Positions 1-9,957 are shown, numbered from the stretch's first letter. The stretch is 64,000 nucleotides of DNA from Pontivivens ytuae (GCF_015679265.1 NZ_CP064942.1:2646001-2710000), one strand, 5' to 3'. Program-made: numbers and translations. Notes: generated from the letters alone by a model not told the origin.

Positions 1-796
1 GGCCGAGCTGCGTGAGCCGCGGCGGCTCCGTCGAGAGCTTTCCGTAGTTCACCCAGCGCGCCCGATTCGGCATCGCGAAGAACAAGTCTGCCGTGTGTTG
101 GTCGCCCACCGCGTCGAGCAGGATCCGCGGTTTGCGCGCCTTCATGATGGGTGCCGCCTTCGCCAGCATCTCGGGGTCGGAGGTGACCAGAACCTCCTCC
201 GCACCGAGGTCACGCAGCATCTCACCCTGCTGGGCGCGGCGCACGACGGCGATGGGTGCGATGCCGTAGTCGCGCCCCAACGCGATCAGCAGCTTGCCGA
301 GCTGCGAGCCCGCCGCCGTCAGGATGAAGCTGTCCGCCCCGCTGTCGCGCACGATGTCGAACATGGCCGAGGCGGTGAGCGGGTTGACGATCAGTCCCGC
401 CGCATCCTCGGCCCGCAGATCGGGACGGCAAGGTATGAGGCCGCGCGCCTCGGTCAGCGCGTAGTCGGCCCAGGTCCCCGAATGGGTGGCGTAGAAGCTG
501 ACGCGCTGCCCGACGAAGGGCGTGTCGCCCGCGACCACCGTGCCGACCCCCTCGAAACCCGCCGGCGCGCCCTTCACCCGCGGCTGGCCGTACTCGCCCT
601 TGATGAAATGCAGGTCGGATGGATTGACCGCGGCGAGGTCCACCTTGATGAGCGCCTGGCCCGGCCCCGGCTGCGGCACCGGCACCTCGCGATACTCCAA
701 GAGCGGTGCGAGATCGTCGATCACCGGACCCTCCTGCCGGCCGGAGTAGCCGTCATGCAGTTGGACCAGGGCTTTCATCGTCTCTGGGGTGCTCAT
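1..796 (-). CDS. MDR-family zinc-type alcohol dehydrogenase / NADPH:quinone reductase-like protein (3' end cut by window)
   Basis: The reading frame starts at ATG 796 and runs off the left edge, so the C-terminus is missing (about 265 residues visible). The N-terminal GroES-like half has the pattern AAVNPSDLHFIKGEYG and a GFEGVG turn. The Rossmann part shows ILTAAGSQLGKLLIALG and LLDAVGD, typical of medium-chain reductases of the quinone oxidoreductase branch. No catalytic zinc cysteines are visible in the expected N-terminal positions, which fits the zinc-free NADPH-dependent reductases. It is divergent from the two SDR genes starting at 923, so a shared control region (797-922) and a common catabolic or detoxification role are possible. 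The substrate cannot be told. Reliable at family level only. Confidence 0.85.
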   Translation of the reverse strand, partial: MSTPETMKALVQLHDGYSGRQEGPVIDDLAPLLEYREVPVPQPGPGQALIKVDLAAVNPSDLHFIKGEYGQPRVKGAPAGFEGVGTVVAGDTPFVGQRVSFYATHSGTWADYALTEARGLIPCRPDLRAEDAAGLIVNPLTASAMFDIVRDSGADSFILTAAGSQLGKLLIALGRDYGIAPIAVVRRAQQGEMLRDLGAEEVLVTSDPEMLAKAAPIMKARKPRILLDAVGDQHTADLFFAMPNRARWVNYGKLSTEPPRLTQLG

Positions 797-922
797 CTCG
801 CGTGTCCTCCTCACGTCGCGTCATGCGGGATCGGGGTTTGCCCCGTTCGCGTCATCCGGTCATGCTGGCCCGAAATCATCAAGCGTCACGCGGTTTTGAC
901 GTGGCGGAAAGGGGAGTGAGCC

Positions 923-1744
923 ATGTCCTATCTCGAGGATCTCTTCGGCGTGTCCGGCAAGGTGGCGCTGGTCACCGGCGGGGCCACCGGCATCGGCCGC
1001 ATGATCGCCGAGGCACTGGCCGCGGGCGGCGCCACGGTGATGATCGCGAGCCGCAAGGCCGAGGCCTGCAAGGCCGTGGCCGAAGAGATCAACGGGTCGG
1101 GCCTGCCGGGCCGGGTCGAGGGCTTTGGCGGCGACGTCTCCACGCCCGAGGGGATCGCGGCACTGGTCGGTGAGGTGAAGGGGCGGACCGGCGCGCTCCA
1201 CATCCTCGTCAACAATGCGGGCATCACCTGGGGCGAGCCGTTCGAGACCTTCCCGATGGAGCAGTGGAGCCGGGTGATGGACGTGAATGTCGGCGCGATG
1301 TTCACCTTGACCCGCGACCTCACCCCGTTGCTGGAGGCCGCGGCGACCCACGCGGACCCGGCGCGCATCATCAACATCGGCTCCGTCATGGGCACCGTTC
1401 CCTTGGCCGAGGGCGCCTATTCCTACACCATGTCCAAGGCGGCAGTGCACCACATGACCAAGGTGCTCGCCACCGAACTGGCCTCGAAGCGCATCACCGT
1501 GAATGCCTTCGCCCCCGGCCCCTTCCCTTCGAAGATGACCCGCTTCGCCACCGGCACAGCCGAGAAGGCGGAGAAGGTGGGCGCCAACGTCCCCCTCGGC
1601 CGCATCGGCACGCCGGAGGACATGGCGGGCGCCACCCTCTACCTGTGCGGCCGCGGCGGGGCCTATGTCTCCGGCGCGATCCTGCCGCTCGACGGCGGCA
1701 TGAGCGTCGAGGCGCCGCTCAACCTCTTCGCCAACGTGGGGTGA
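923..1744 (+). CDS. SDR-family oxidoreductase (RhlG-like)
   Basis: A 273-residue classical short-chain dehydrogenase. The cofactor motif TGGATGIG (G19, G23, G25) follows the first beta strand, NNAG lies at 97-100, the catalytic Ser is at 154 in NIGSVMG, and the Tyr-Lys pair is Y168/K172 in YTMSK. R44 after the second strand suggests NADP(H) preference. Overall it resembles RhlG/FabG-like ketoreductases. The start is preceded by a purine-rich GGAAAGGGGAG Shine-Dalgarno. The next SDR gene starts 5 nt after the stop, so the two are probably one operon, likely acting on successive or related hydroxyl/keto intermediates. The true substrate is unknown. Confidence 0.92.
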   Translation: MSYLEDLFGVSGKVALVTGGATGIGRMIAEALAAGGATVMIASRKAEACKAVAEEINGSGLPGRVEGFGGDVSTPEGIAALVGEVKGRTGALHILVNNAGITWGEPFETFPMEQWSRVMDVNVGAMFTLTRDLTPLLEAAATHADPARIINIGSVMGTVPLAEGAYSYTMSKAAVHHMTKVLATELASKRITVNAFAPGPFPSKMTRFATGTAEKAEKVGANVPLGRIGTPEDMAGATLYLCGRGGAYVSGAILPLDGGMSVEAPLNLFANVG

Positions 1745-1749
1745 GGCCG

Positions 1750-2508
1750 ATGTTCGAGGGAAAGACCGTTCTGATCACCGGCGCCGCCGCCGGTCTGGGC
1801 AAGGCCGCGGCCGAAGGTTTCGCGGCCAGGGGCGCCACGCTCCTCCTCTCCGACCGCGCGAAGGAGGTGGAGCAGGTGGCCAGCGACCTCGGCGCCACCG
1901 CCATGATCGCCGACGTGACCGAGCCGCAGGCGCACAAGGACCTCGTGGCCAAGGCCGTCGAGATCGGCGGACGGCTCGACGTCGCCATCAACAACGCGGG
2001 CGTCGTCCATCCGCCGATGCGCATAGAGCAGACGCCGGAGCAGGTGGCCCGCACCGTTATCGAGATCGACCTCCTGGGCGTCATGTGGGCGCTGCAGGCG
2101 CAGATCCCCGTCATGCAGCAGCAGTTCCGCGACACGGGCGACGGGGGTGTGATCCTCAACACCGCCTCCATCGCGGGGCTCGTCGGCTCCTCGACGCTCG
2201 GAGCCTATTCCGCGGCCAAGCACGGCGTCGTCGGCCTCACCCGTGCCGCGGCCATCGAGAACGCGCGCCGCGGTATCCGCGTGAACGCGATCTGCCCGGG
2301 CTTCACCCGCACCGCGATGACCCAGTTCGCTATCGACCTGCATCCGGAGCCCGAAACGGCCGAGGCCGACCTTGTGCGCGGCGTTCCCATGCGCCGGCAG
2401 GGCGAACCGTCGGAGATCGTGGCCGCCATGCTCTTCGCCGCCGACCCCGCCAACAGCTTCATGACCGGCCAGACCATCGCACTTGACGGAGGCGTCACCG
2501 CATATTGA
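1750..2508 (+). CDS. SDR-family oxidoreductase
   Basis: A 252-residue short-chain dehydrogenase of normal length. The nucleotide-binding motif TGAAAGLG sits at 10-17, D35 after the second strand suggests NAD(H) preference, NNAG is at 81-84, and S140, Y153 and K157 (YSAAK) form the catalytic set. The ATG at 1750 follows the upstream SDR stop by 5 nt, so translation is probably coupled. The pair plus the divergent MDR reductase suggests oxidation of an alcohol or hydroxyacyl substrate, but nothing in the sequence identifies it. Confidence 0.92.
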   Translation: MFEGKTVLITGAAAGLGKAAAEGFAARGATLLLSDRAKEVEQVASDLGATAMIADVTEPQAHKDLVAKAVEIGGRLDVAINNAGVVHPPMRIEQTPEQVARTVIEIDLLGVMWALQAQIPVMQQQFRDTGDGGVILNTASIAGLVGSSTLGAYSAAKHGVVGLTRAAAIENARRGIRVNAICPGFTRTAMTQFAIDLHPEPETAEADLVRGVPMRRQGEPSEIVAAMLFAADPANSFMTGQTIALDGGVTAY

Positions 2509-2621
2509 AAAAACCCTGTGTCGTCAGCGCATCAGTTTTCCTGTATGATCCATACGTCATTGGAATGTGAGCGCCGCGACACATGTACAGCGGCAGACCC
2601 ACCCTGCAGGAGTATGCAGAC

Positions 2622-3170
2622 ATGAAGGCCCTTCTCGTCACCAGCGCCCTCACCTCGCTGGCCGCAGTGCCGGCCCTCGCCGATCACGGCAACCAATTCT
2701 ACCTCGGCGCGGAGCTCGGGTTCGAGCAGCACGAGATCGACGGCATCGATGACGATGGCGGCGACGTGGATGGTCTCTACTACGGTATCTTCGGCGGCTA
2801 CGAGTACGGCTTCGGCCGCGCCTATGTCGCGGGTGAGGTGAACTACACGCTCTCCAACGCCGACAACGACCAGGATGTCGAGGCGGAGGACAGCTACGGC
2901 ATCGGCGTGCTGGCGGGCTACAACGTGACCGAGTTCGTCTCGCTCTATGGCCGCCTCGGCTACCAGATCCAGGAGGTCGATACCGGCGATCTGGGCGCGG
3001 GCGACCTCGAGGAAGGCGGCATCCGCTACGGTGTCGGCGTGAACTGGTCGATGCCGGCGTTCTTCCACGGGCGGCTGGAATACACCCGCACGAACTACGA
3101 CGATTTCGACGGGCAGGACTTCGACCTCGATACGGATCGCGTGTCGGTCAGCGTCTACCGCCACTTCTGA
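2622..3170 (+). CDS. Outer-membrane beta-barrel protein (OmpA/porin-like small barrel)
   Basis: The ATG at 2622 is preferred over an upstream in-frame ATG at 2583. It follows an AGGAG box by about 8 nt and opens a clean Sec signal peptide (MKALLVTSALTSLAAVPALA, cleavage before DHG). The mature part, about 160 residues, is rich in Tyr/Gly/Asp with alternating hydrophobic strands (YYGIFGGYEYGFGRAYVAGEV, GVLAGYNVTEFVSLYGRLGYQ). It ends with a terminal Phe (VSVSVYRHF), the classic BAM signal. This fits an 8-stranded barrel of the outer-membrane protein beta-barrel superfamily. It is monocistronic, with a terminator-like hairpin just downstream. The function (adhesion, immune-type barrel or structural) is unknown. 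Confidence 0.85.
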   Translation: MKALLVTSALTSLAAVPALADHGNQFYLGAELGFEQHEIDGIDDDGGDVDGLYYGIFGGYEYGFGRAYVAGEVNYTLSNADNDQDVEAEDSYGIGVLAGYNVTEFVSLYGRLGYQIQEVDTGDLGAGDLEEGGIRYGVGVNWSMPAFFHGRLEYTRTNYDDFDGQDFDLDTDRVSVSVYRHF

Positions 3171-3192
3171 TTTCCGGCCCTTCCGGGTCCGT

Positions 3193-3220
3193 CGGCGCGT
3201 CCCTCGGGGCGCGCCGTTTG
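3193..3220 (+). terminator. Rho-independent terminator after the outer-membrane protein gene
   Basis: A GC-rich hairpin, CGGCGCG paired with CGCGCCG with an inner CCC/GGG, is followed by TTTGTTG. It lies 22 nt after the stop codon. Confidence 0.6.
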
Positions 3221-3235
3221 TTGTATGGGGATGTC

Positions 3236-3385
3236 ATCCTCGGGCCTGCCCCGAGGATCTCCGCAAGCTGAAGATGGCCGGGTCAAGCCCGGCCATGACC
3301 CTCATTGCCACCGTCCCGGCCGAAGCGCCGGGACCGCTCGGCCCAAGGTAACCTGCAACGCAAGGCCCCGGATCAAGTCCGGGGC
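3236..3385. repeat. Mosaic of four palindromic units (a-b-c-d) in the omp-ileS gap
   Basis: Four different short palindromes follow one another. Unit a is 3236-3258 (CCTCGGG...CCCGAGG), b is 3274-3296 (ATGGCCGGG...CCCGGCCAT), c is 3313-3334 (GTCCCGGC...GCCGGGAC) and d is 3365-3385 (GCCCCGGA...TCCGGGGC). The same units recur at 9958-10017 and 11246-11439. The rest of the 3171-3672 gap contains no credible gene, only the terminator and about 280 nt of leader before ileS. Confidence 0.85.
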
Positions 3386-3672
3386 GGTAGCTCCCAGAAC
3401 GACTCTCCCGCCTGCCTTCCCCTTGGAGGGCGCGGACCTCTCAATATGGTCGCGCAAGCGCCCTCCAGCTCCGGCGCGCCCCCCACCGCTTCAGAGCACC
3501 ACACTCCACCCCTCCTGACCCTAGACGCCCCGCCGCCGCTGGTGTATCCCGCCCCCATGTTCGGACGCTTCGCCTTCGCGATACGAATTAGCCGCCCGGC
3601 GCTCTGAGGAGTGGCCGGGCCAAGGCGCATGGACCTCTTCCGCGCCGACACGCTTCCAAGACACGACCGCCC

Positions 3673-6627
3673 ATGACGGAGCCGCAAGAGATGTGCGCCG
3701 ACCAGACCACCACGACGCCCGACTACAAGGATACCCTCAACCTGCCGCAGACCGACTTCCCCATGCGGGCCGGTCTGCCCAAGCGCGAGCCCGACTGGCT
3801 CAAGCGGTGGGAGGAGATGGCGATCTACGACCGCCTGCGGGAAAAGGAGGGGCGGGAGCCCTTCCTGCTCCATGACGGACCGCCCTACGCCAACGGCAAC
3901 CTTCATATCGGCCACGGGCTCAACAAGATCCTCAAGGACATGGTCGTCCGCTCCCAGCAGATGATGGGCCGCGACGCGCGCTACGTCCCCGGCTGGGACT
4001 GCCACGGCCTGCCCATCGAGTGGAAGATCGAGGAGAAGTACCGCCAGAAGGGCCGCAACAAGGACGAGGTCCCGGTCAACGAGTTCCGCGGCGAATGCCG
4101 CGAATTCGCCCGCGAGTGGGTCGGCATCCAGCGCGACGAGTTCAAGCGCCTCGGCATCACCGGCAACTGGGAGAATCCGTACCTGACCATGGACTTCGGC
4201 GCCGAGGCGACCATCGCCGAGGAGTTCATGAAGTTCGTCATGAACGGCACGCTCTACCAGGGCTCGAAGCCCGTCATGTGGTCCGTAGTGGAGAAGACCG
4301 CGCTGGCCGAGGCCGAGGTCGAGTACCACGACCACCAGTCCCACATGATCTGGGTCCGGTTCCCCGTGGTCTCGCCCGCGGGCTCCGACCGGCTGGCCGA
4401 TCAGCCGGAGGATAGCGGCGCCGACATGGCCTCCGACATCGCGACATCCTCCGTCGTGATCTGGACCACGACCCCCTGGACCATCCCGCAGAACCGCGCC
4501 GTCTGCTTCGGGCCGGAGATTTCCTACGGTCTCTACGAAGTCACCGGCCGGCCCGAGGAATGCTGGGCGCGGATCGGGGAGAAGCTGCTGCTCGCCGACG
4601 CGCTTGCCGAGGATGTGTTCCGCCAGTCCCGTCTCGACGAGACCATGTATCGCCGCCTGCGCGACGTGACCCCGGCCGAGCTGGAGGCGCTGACGCTCGC
4701 CCACCCGCTGCGCCATGTCGACGGCGCCAACGGCGAGTGGGATTACGACGTGCCGATGCTGCCCGGCGACCACGTGACAGACGACGCGGGCACCGGCTTC
4801 GTGCACACCGCGCCCAGCCACGGCGACGACGACTACCAGATCGGCTTGAAGCACGGCCTGCCCATGACCCACAACGTGGGCGAGGACGGCACCTTCCGCG
4901 AGAGCCTGCCGCTCTTCGGCGGGCTCGCGATCTTCGATCACAAGGGCAAGGAGGGGAAGGCCAACACCGTCGTCATCAACGCGCTGGTCGAGGCGAAGCG
5001 TCTGCTCGCGCGCGGGCGGCTCAAGCACTCCTACCCGCATTCCTGGCGCTCCAAGGCGCCGCTGATCTACCGCAACACGCCGCAATGGTTCGTGGCGATC
5101 GACCGGCAGCTTGGCGGCGACGATACCTACGGCAAGACGATCCGGGAGCGGGCGCTGACCTCCATCGACGAGCTCGTGACCTGGACCCCCGCCAACGGTC
5201 GCAACCGCATCCACGCGATGATCGAGAACCGCCCCGACTGGGTGCTTTCGCGCCAGCGCGCCTGGGGCGTACCGCTCACCTGCTTCGTGAAGCGGCGTGA
5301 TGACGGAACCGTCGAACTCCTCCAGGACGAGGCCGTCAACGCCCGTATCGTCGAGGCGTTCCGGGCCGAAGGCGCCGATTGCTGGTTCGAGGACGACGCG
5401 GCCGCCCGCTTCTTGGGCGACCGCGCGTCGGAGGGGTGGGAGAAGGTGACCGACATCCTCGACGTCTGGTTCGATAGCGGCTCCACCCACGCCTTCGTCA
5501 TGCGCGACCGGGAGGATGGCGGTTGGCCCGCGGACCTTTACCTGGAAGGCACCGACCAGCACCGCGGCTGGTTCCACTCCTCGCTGCTGCAAGCTTGCGG
5601 CACGGTGGGCCGCGCCCCGTACAAGGGCGTGCTGACCCACGGCTTCACCCTCGACGGCAAGGGCATGAAGATGTCGAAATCGCTCGGCAACACCATCGTG
5701 CCCGCCGAGGTGGTGAAGCAGTACGGCGCCGACATCCTCCGCCTCTGGGTCGCGCAGACCGACTACACCGCCGATCAGCGCATCGGGCCGGAGATCCTGA
5801 AGGGCGTCGCCGACAGCTACCGCCGCCTGCGCAACGCGTTCCGCTTCATCCTCGGCTCGATCGAGGATCATGAGGCGGTCGCTTACGCGGAGATGCCGGA
5901 GCTCGAACGCTGGGTCCTCCATCGCCTCGCGGAGCTCGATGCGGAGGTCCGGCAGGGCTACACCGCCTACGACTTCCAGGGCGTGTTCCAGAAGCTCTTC
6001 ACCTTCATCACGGTGGACCTGTCGGCCTACTACCTCGACATCCGCAAGGACGCGCTCTATTGCGGCGATCCGGCGAGTGTCGAGGCGCGGGCGGCCCGCG
6101 ACGTGCTCGATGCGCTGCACGCGCGGCTGACCACGTGGCTCGCCCCGATCCTGACCTTCACCATGGAGGAGGTGTGGCTGGAGCGGCACCCGGACGGCTC
6201 GGTCCACCTGCAGGACTTCCCGGAAACGCCCGCGGAGTGGCGCGACGACGCGCTCGCCGCGAAATGGGCGCGCATCCGCGCCGCGCGTCGCGTCGTGACC
6301 GGCGCGCTGGAGATCGAGCGCACCGAAAAGCGCATCGGCTCCTCGCTGGAGGCCGCCCCGGTGGTCCACGTCGCCGATCCGGAGCTTCGCGCGGCGCTCG
6401 AGAGCGTGCCGTTCGAGGATATCTGCATCACCTCGCAGATCACCGTGACGGGTGATGCGGCGCCGATGGGTGCTTTCACTCTGCCGGAGGTTGAAGGCGT
6501 CGCCGTCATCCCCGCGGAGTCGGATGGCGAGAAGTGCGCGCGCTGCTGGAAGATCCTGCCGGATGTGGGCCTGCATACACACTCGCAGACCTGCGGCCGC
6601 TGTAATGCGGTCCTTTCAGCTCAGTGA
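3673..6627 (+). CDS. ileS: Isoleucyl-tRNA synthetase
   Basis: A class I aminoacyl-tRNA synthetase of 984 residues that charges tRNA-Ile. The HIGH motif is at 78-81 (NLHIGHGL) and KMSKS is at 666-670. A large editing (CP1) domain lies between them, with the [11 protein letters not shown] and [12 protein letters not shown] signatures. The C-terminus carries the zinc-binding cysteines CARCW and CGRC, so this is the bacterial zinc-type enzyme. The start at 3673 gives a short acidic N-terminal extension; a start at 3691 is also possible. It appears monocistronic, ending in a strong terminator. Length and motifs are complete. Confidence 0.98.
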   Translation: MTEPQEMCADQTTTTPDYKDTLNLPQTDFPMRAGLPKREPDWLKRWEEMAIYDRLREKEGREPFLLHDGPPYANGNLHIGHGLNKILKDMVVRSQQMMGRDARYVPGWDCHGLPIEWKIEEKYRQKGRNKDEVPVNEFRGECREFAREWVGIQRDEFKRLGITGNWENPYLTMDFGAEATIAEEFMKFVMNGTLYQGSKPVMWSVVEKTALAEAEVEYHDHQSHMIWVRFPVVSPAGSDRLADQPEDSGADMASDIATSSVVIWTTTPWTIPQNRAVCFGPEISYGLYEVTGRPEECWARIGEKLLLADALAEDVFRQSRLDETMYRRLRDVTPAELEALTLAHPLRHVDGANGEWDYDVPMLPGDHVTDDAGTGFVHTAPSHGDDDYQIGLKHGLPMTHNVGEDGTFRESLPLFGGLAIFDHKGKEGKANTVVINALVEAKRLLARGRLKHSYPHSWRSKAPLIYRNTPQWFVAIDRQLGGDDTYGKTIRERALTSIDELVTWTPANGRNRIHAMIENRPDWVLSRQRAWGVPLTCFVKRRDDGTVELLQDEAVNARIVEAFRAEGADCWFEDDAAARFLGDRASEGWEKVTDILDVWFDSGSTHAFVMRDREDGGWPADLYLEGTDQHRGWFHSSLLQACGTVGRAPYKGVLTHGFTLDGKGMKMSKSLGNTIVPAEVVKQYGADILRLWVAQTDYTADQRIGPEILKGVADSYRRLRNAFRFILGSIEDHEAVAYAEMPELERWVLHRLAELDAEVRQGYTAYDFQGVFQKLFTFITVDLSAYYLDIRKDALYCGDPASVEARAARDVLDALHARLTTWLAPILTFTMEEVWLERHPDGSVHLQDFPETPAEWRDDALAAKWARIRAARRVVTGALEIERTEKRIGSSLEAAPVVHVADPELRAALESVPFEDICITSQITVTGDAAPMGAFTLPEVEGVAVIPAESDGEKCARCWKILPDVGLHTHSQTCGRCNAVLSAQ

Positions 6628-6642
6628 CTTGAGAGCACTGTG

Positions 6643-6672
6643 AGCCCCGCCGGCAGCACCGGCGGGGCTTTT
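6643..6672 (+). terminator. Rho-independent terminator of ileS
   Basis: A perfect 11-bp stem (AGCCCCGCCGG / CCGGCGGGGCT) with a 5-nt loop is followed directly by TTTT. It begins 15 nt after the ileS stop. Confidence 0.92.
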
Positions 6673-6867
6673 CTCTTCCGCGGATGCGAAAACAGCCCGA
6701 GTCGGGTAGTCTGACAGAGCCACAACTCTAGGTTGTTGTGCCTCGACAGTGCCACGAAAAGCCCGCCTCACCCCATGGCGCGCAGTGGGAAACGATCGGC
6801 TGCTCCCCCCCGCCTGTGCGCGCCCCCGTGCAGGTGCATGGTCGACGTGTCCCCGCAAGGAGACCGA

Positions 6868-7482
6868 ATGAGACCAACCCTCTCCCCCCGCCTCGCCACC
6901 CTTCTCGCAACCACCCTGATCGTGATGCCGCACGCGGCTCTCGCCGACGGTTACCGGCTCGACCCGATGGGCCGCGCGCTCGCCTCAGCCTTCGGCATGG
7001 AGGAACTCGATTCCGAACGCGGCAACTGGTCGGGCAACGACAGCGATGACGACGACCGCGGCCGGTCCTCGAGCAACGAAAGCTCGGGGGGCGGCTCCAG
7101 CGGAGGCAGCTCCGGCGGCGCCTCCGACGATGACGACAGCGACGATGAGCCCGACGACAGCGGCAGCTCCGATAGCGGCGGCAGTGACGGCGGCGGCTCC
7201 GATAGCGGCAGTTCGGACAGCGGCGGAAGCGATAGCGGCGGCAGTGACAGTGGCGGCGGGGACAGCTCCGGCGGCAGCGACGACAGCGGGTCCGATGACA
7301 GCGGCGACGATTCCGGCGACGACAGTGGCTCCGACGATAGCGGTGACAGCGACAGCGGAGACAGTGATAGCGGCGGCGGCGACAGCAGCGACAGTTCGGA
7401 CGATAGCGGCGACGACTCCGGCTCGGACGATGACGATGACGACGATGACGATGATGATGACGACGATGACGATGATGACTGA
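6868..7482 (+). CDS. Exported Ser/Gly/Asp-repeat protein with an 18-Asp C-terminal tail
   Basis: The start is ATG 6868, behind an AAGGAG box 5 nt upstream; longer in-frame extensions give no signal sequence. A Sec signal peptide (about 27 residues, ending PHAALA before DG) leads to a short ordered segment (YRLDPMGRALASAFGMEELDSERGNW). About 140 residues of Ser-Asp-Gly repeats follow (DSGGSDSGGSD type), ending in 18 consecutive Asp. Such SD-rich and poly-Asp chains are extended, highly acidic and bind divalent cations in known SD-repeat adhesins and biomineral proteins; the role here is inferred. First of three neighbouring genes with acidic tails (see 7835 and 8282). No recognised domain, membrane anchor or sorting motif. 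Confidence 0.75.
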   Translation: MRPTLSPRLATLLATTLIVMPHAALADGYRLDPMGRALASAFGMEELDSERGNWSGNDSDDDDRGRSSSNESSGGGSSGGSSGGASDDDDSDDEPDDSGSSDSGGSDGGGSDSGSSDSGGSDSGGSDSGGGDSSGGSDDSGSDDSGDDSGDDSGSDDSGDSDSGDSDSGGGDSSDSSDDSGDDSGSDDDDDDDDDDDDDDDDDD

Positions 7483-7629
7483 GGCAGACGACCTCGCTCG
7501 GGTCCCGCGCTGACGGTTCGACGCTGTCGAACACGCGCAGGGTTTCACTGATTCTATCGGCCGGATCGCGGCCCCAGACGCCTCATCCCGAGGCAGAAGG
7601 CCGAAGTATCGCGCCGAATGAACCTTAGA

Positions 7630-7655
7630 CCCCCATCAACCCCGGTTGATGGGGG
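7630..7655. repeat. Perfect palindrome in the 7483-7834 gap
   Basis: CCCCCATCAACC at 7630-7641 pairs with GGTTGATGGGGG at 7644-7655. It could be a terminator stem for the upstream gene, although no clean T-run follows (TTGATGTTGTG), or an operator. Nothing else was recognised in this 350-nt gap. Confidence 0.6.
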
Positions 7656-7834
7656 TTGATGTTGTGTTGGGGCAACCTGCTGTCACATATCTGCCTCCGG
7701 TTTAGGCGGCTCAGCCCTTCCGGTCACGTCACCGGCTCTAACCCCCCGACGGATGTTCCGGACGGGCCTTCCGGTCTCTTCTCGAGAGCGAGCCGCAACG
7801 GTGCCGCTCCCATACAGACCGAAAGGATCACGCC

Positions 7835-8146
7835 ATGAAGACCCTCACCCGTCTTTCCACCGCGACCGCCATCGCGCTCTTCCTCACGCCGACGGCCGCC
7901 CTCGCAGACGAAGACGATCGGCGCACGATCGGCGAGATCATCGTCACTATCCTCGGCGGCAGCGACGATCGGGACGTCTCGGATCGCGACGACGATTACG
8001 AGGATGACGACGACGATGACGACGACGACGATGACGACGATGACGACGACGACGATGAGGATGACGACGATGACGATGACGACGACGACGATGATGACGA
8101 CGACGATGACGAGGATGACGAACACGATGATGATGACGACGACTGA
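7835..8146 (+). CDS. Small exported poly-aspartate protein
   Basis: 103 residues. A clear Sec signal peptide (MKTLTRLSTATAIALFLTPTAALA, cleavage before DE) is followed by a short conserved-looking segment (RRTIGEIIVTILGGSDDRDVSDR). The C-terminal half is almost pure Asp, with a few Glu and one His. A GAAAGG box lies 9 nt before the ATG. GAC and GAT codons are mixed irregularly, so the tract is not a simple perfect triplet repeat. Second of three tandem genes of this architecture, followed by its own terminator. The function is unknown; the mature protein is extremely acidic and must be periplasmic or secreted. Confidence 0.72.
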   Translation: MKTLTRLSTATAIALFLTPTAALADEDDRRTIGEIIVTILGGSDDRDVSDRDDDYEDDDDDDDDDDDDDDDDDDEDDDDDDDDDDDDDDDDDEDDEHDDDDDD

Positions 8147-8166
8147 GTCTTAGTCACATCGCGTGA

Positions 8167-8205
8167 GGAGGGCCGGACGGGGGTGCGTTCCGGCCCTCCG
8201 CTTTT
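8167..8205 (+). terminator. Rho-independent terminator after the second poly-Asp gene
   Basis: An 11-bp perfect stem (GGAGGGCCGGA / TCCGGCCCTCC, 8167-8177 with 8189-8199) is followed by GCTTTT. Its presence supports the upstream ORF being a real transcribed gene. Confidence 0.85.
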
Positions 8206-8281
8206 GCGTGTCCGCCCTCTTGTGGAGGTGACGCAACGCCTCCGCCGCTCTATGATGCCCGCCAACGATACAGGGGACCCA

Positions 8282-8614
<333 letters not shown>

Positions 8615-8616
8615 TC

Positions 8617-9156
8617 GTGTTGTCCGCTGAGGTTCAGGACACCCCGGCACAGCCCGAGGAGCCCGGCCCTTACCTGCCGGACAACTGGCTGCGCGCGGCG
8701 CTCCTCGGGGCGGCGGTCAGCCTGCAGGTCATCTGTGCGCTGTTCTTCACCGCCGACCTGATCCTCGACTTCATCTACCCGTCCGACATCCCCGATTATC
8801 GCCTCTTCATGGCGTTCGAGTGCTTCGCGGTGTTCAGCCTGTGGCTCGCCGTGTGGCTGGGCGCGCGCCAGCTCTCCCGCCTCCGGCGCCGGCACGACAA
8901 GATGGCTGGTCAGCTCGCCGTCGCGACCGGCGCCTTTCAGGACCTGCTGGAGGTCCGCTTCGGCGAGTGGGAGCTGACCGAGGCGGAGCGGGACGTCGCC
9001 CTCCTGATCCTCAAGGGCATGAGCACAGCCGAGATCGCGGAGCTTCGCTCTTCGGCCACCGGCACCGTGAAATCGCAGAGCTCCGCGATCTACCGCAAGT
9101 CGGGCCACGCCAACCGGGCGCAGCTCATCTCGTCGTTCATCGAGGATCTTCTCTGA
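8617..9156 (+). CDS. Membrane-anchored LuxR-family DNA-binding regulator
   Basis: 179 residues from GTG 8617 (TTG 8620 is the alternative). Two transmembrane helices lie near residues 24-48 and 64-84, followed by a linker helix (RRRHDKMAGQLAVATGAFQDLLEVRFGEW). The C-terminal GerE/LuxR helix-turn-helix covers about 117-175: LTEAERDVALLILKGMSTAEIAEL, then GTVKSQSSAIYRKSGHANRAQLI. There is no receiver or autoinducer domain, so the sensor, if any, would be the membrane part. It follows the third poly-Asp gene by 2 nt, suggesting that it senses or controls that system. Its 3' end overlaps the convergent ABC permease gene by 20 nt. Confidence 0.85.
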   Translation: MLSAEVQDTPAQPEEPGPYLPDNWLRAALLGAAVSLQVICALFFTADLILDFIYPSDIPDYRLFMAFECFAVFSLWLAVWLGARQLSRLRRRHDKMAGQLAVATGAFQDLLEVRFGEWELTEAERDVALLILKGMSTAEIAELRSSATGTVKSQSSAIYRKSGHANRAQLISSFIEDLL

Positions 9157-9946
9157 CCGCCCGCTTTCGCCTCAACCGCCGTTCGAAAGCGCGCAGCGCG
9201 AGGCTGAGGCCGACTGTGATCAGCAGGTAGATCACGGCGACGATGTTGTAGGTCTCCATGTAGCGGAACGAGCCCGAGGCGTAGATCTTGCCAAGCTGGG
9301 TGACGTCGGTCACGCCGAGGACGGAGACCAGTGCGCTGTCCTTGATCAACGCTATGAAATCATTGCCCAAAGGCGGAAGGATCGTGCGCAATGCCTGCGG
9401 GAAGACGATCAGCCGGAAGCGCTGCCAGCCGCTGAGGCCGAGCGCCTTTGCCGCCTCCACCTGGCCCGGATCGACCGATTGCAGCCCGGCGCGGAAGACC
9501 TCGGCGATGAAGGCGGAATAGCCGATGGTCAGCGCCAGGATCGCCCGCCACATCAGGGAGATGTCTCGGGTCTGGATCGGATCGAAACCGAGGGGCTCGA
9601 TCACGCCGTTTACCACGGGCACCAGCAGTGGCGCGCCGACGAAGGCAATGTAGAAGAGCAGGACGAGCATCGGGATGCCGCGCACGATCTCGATGTAGAA
9701 GCGCGCGATCTGCCGCAGGATCAATGACTTGGAGAGGCTCATCACCGCCAGCAGCAGTCCCACCGTGGCGGCGAGCGCGAAGGCGGTGACGGTAACGAAA
9801 GCGGTGATGCGCACACCCCGCACGACCACGTCGAAGATCTGCGAATAGAGCTCGTCCGCCGCGATCTGCCACCCGATCCACAGCGCGATGGCGATGGCGG
9901 CGACGAGCCACCAGGGAAAGTCGCGGTCCTGCGTGTCAGGTGTCAT
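9137..9946 (-). CDS. Amino-acid ABC transporter permease (HisM/GlnP type)
   Basis: 269 residues of the polar amino-acid uptake permease family. Several transmembrane helices are visible, starting with WWLVAAIAIALWIGW. The EAA loop that contacts the ATPase is present (EAAKALGLSGWQRFRLIVFPQALR), and the family sequence LIKDSALVSVLGV follows it. It lies downstream of the binding-protein gene on the same strand, separated by about 160 nt containing a long hairpin and palindromes. No ATP-binding subunit gene is next to it in the window, so the ATPase must be encoded elsewhere or be shared. Confidence 0.93.
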   Translation of the reverse strand: MTPDTQDRDFPWWLVAAIAIALWIGWQIAADELYSQIFDVVVRGVRITAFVTVTAFALAATVGLLLAVMSLSKSLILRQIARFYIEIVRGIPMLVLLFYIAFVGAPLLVPVVNGVIEPLGFDPIQTRDISLMWRAILALTIGYSAFIAEVFRAGLQSVDPGQVEAAKALGLSGWQRFRLIVFPQALRTILPPLGNDFIALIKDSALVSVLGVTDVTQLGKIYASGSFRYMETYNIVAVIYLLITVGLSLALRAFERRLRRKRAVREDPR

Positions 9947-9957
9947 TCAGCGCAACC

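Noticed and set aside
3373-6582. A 1069-codon open frame on the minus strand
   Set aside because: It is the antisense shadow of ileS in very GC-rich DNA. Its translation is Arg/His/Val-rich without domains, while the plus strand encodes a complete, motif-perfect enzyme.
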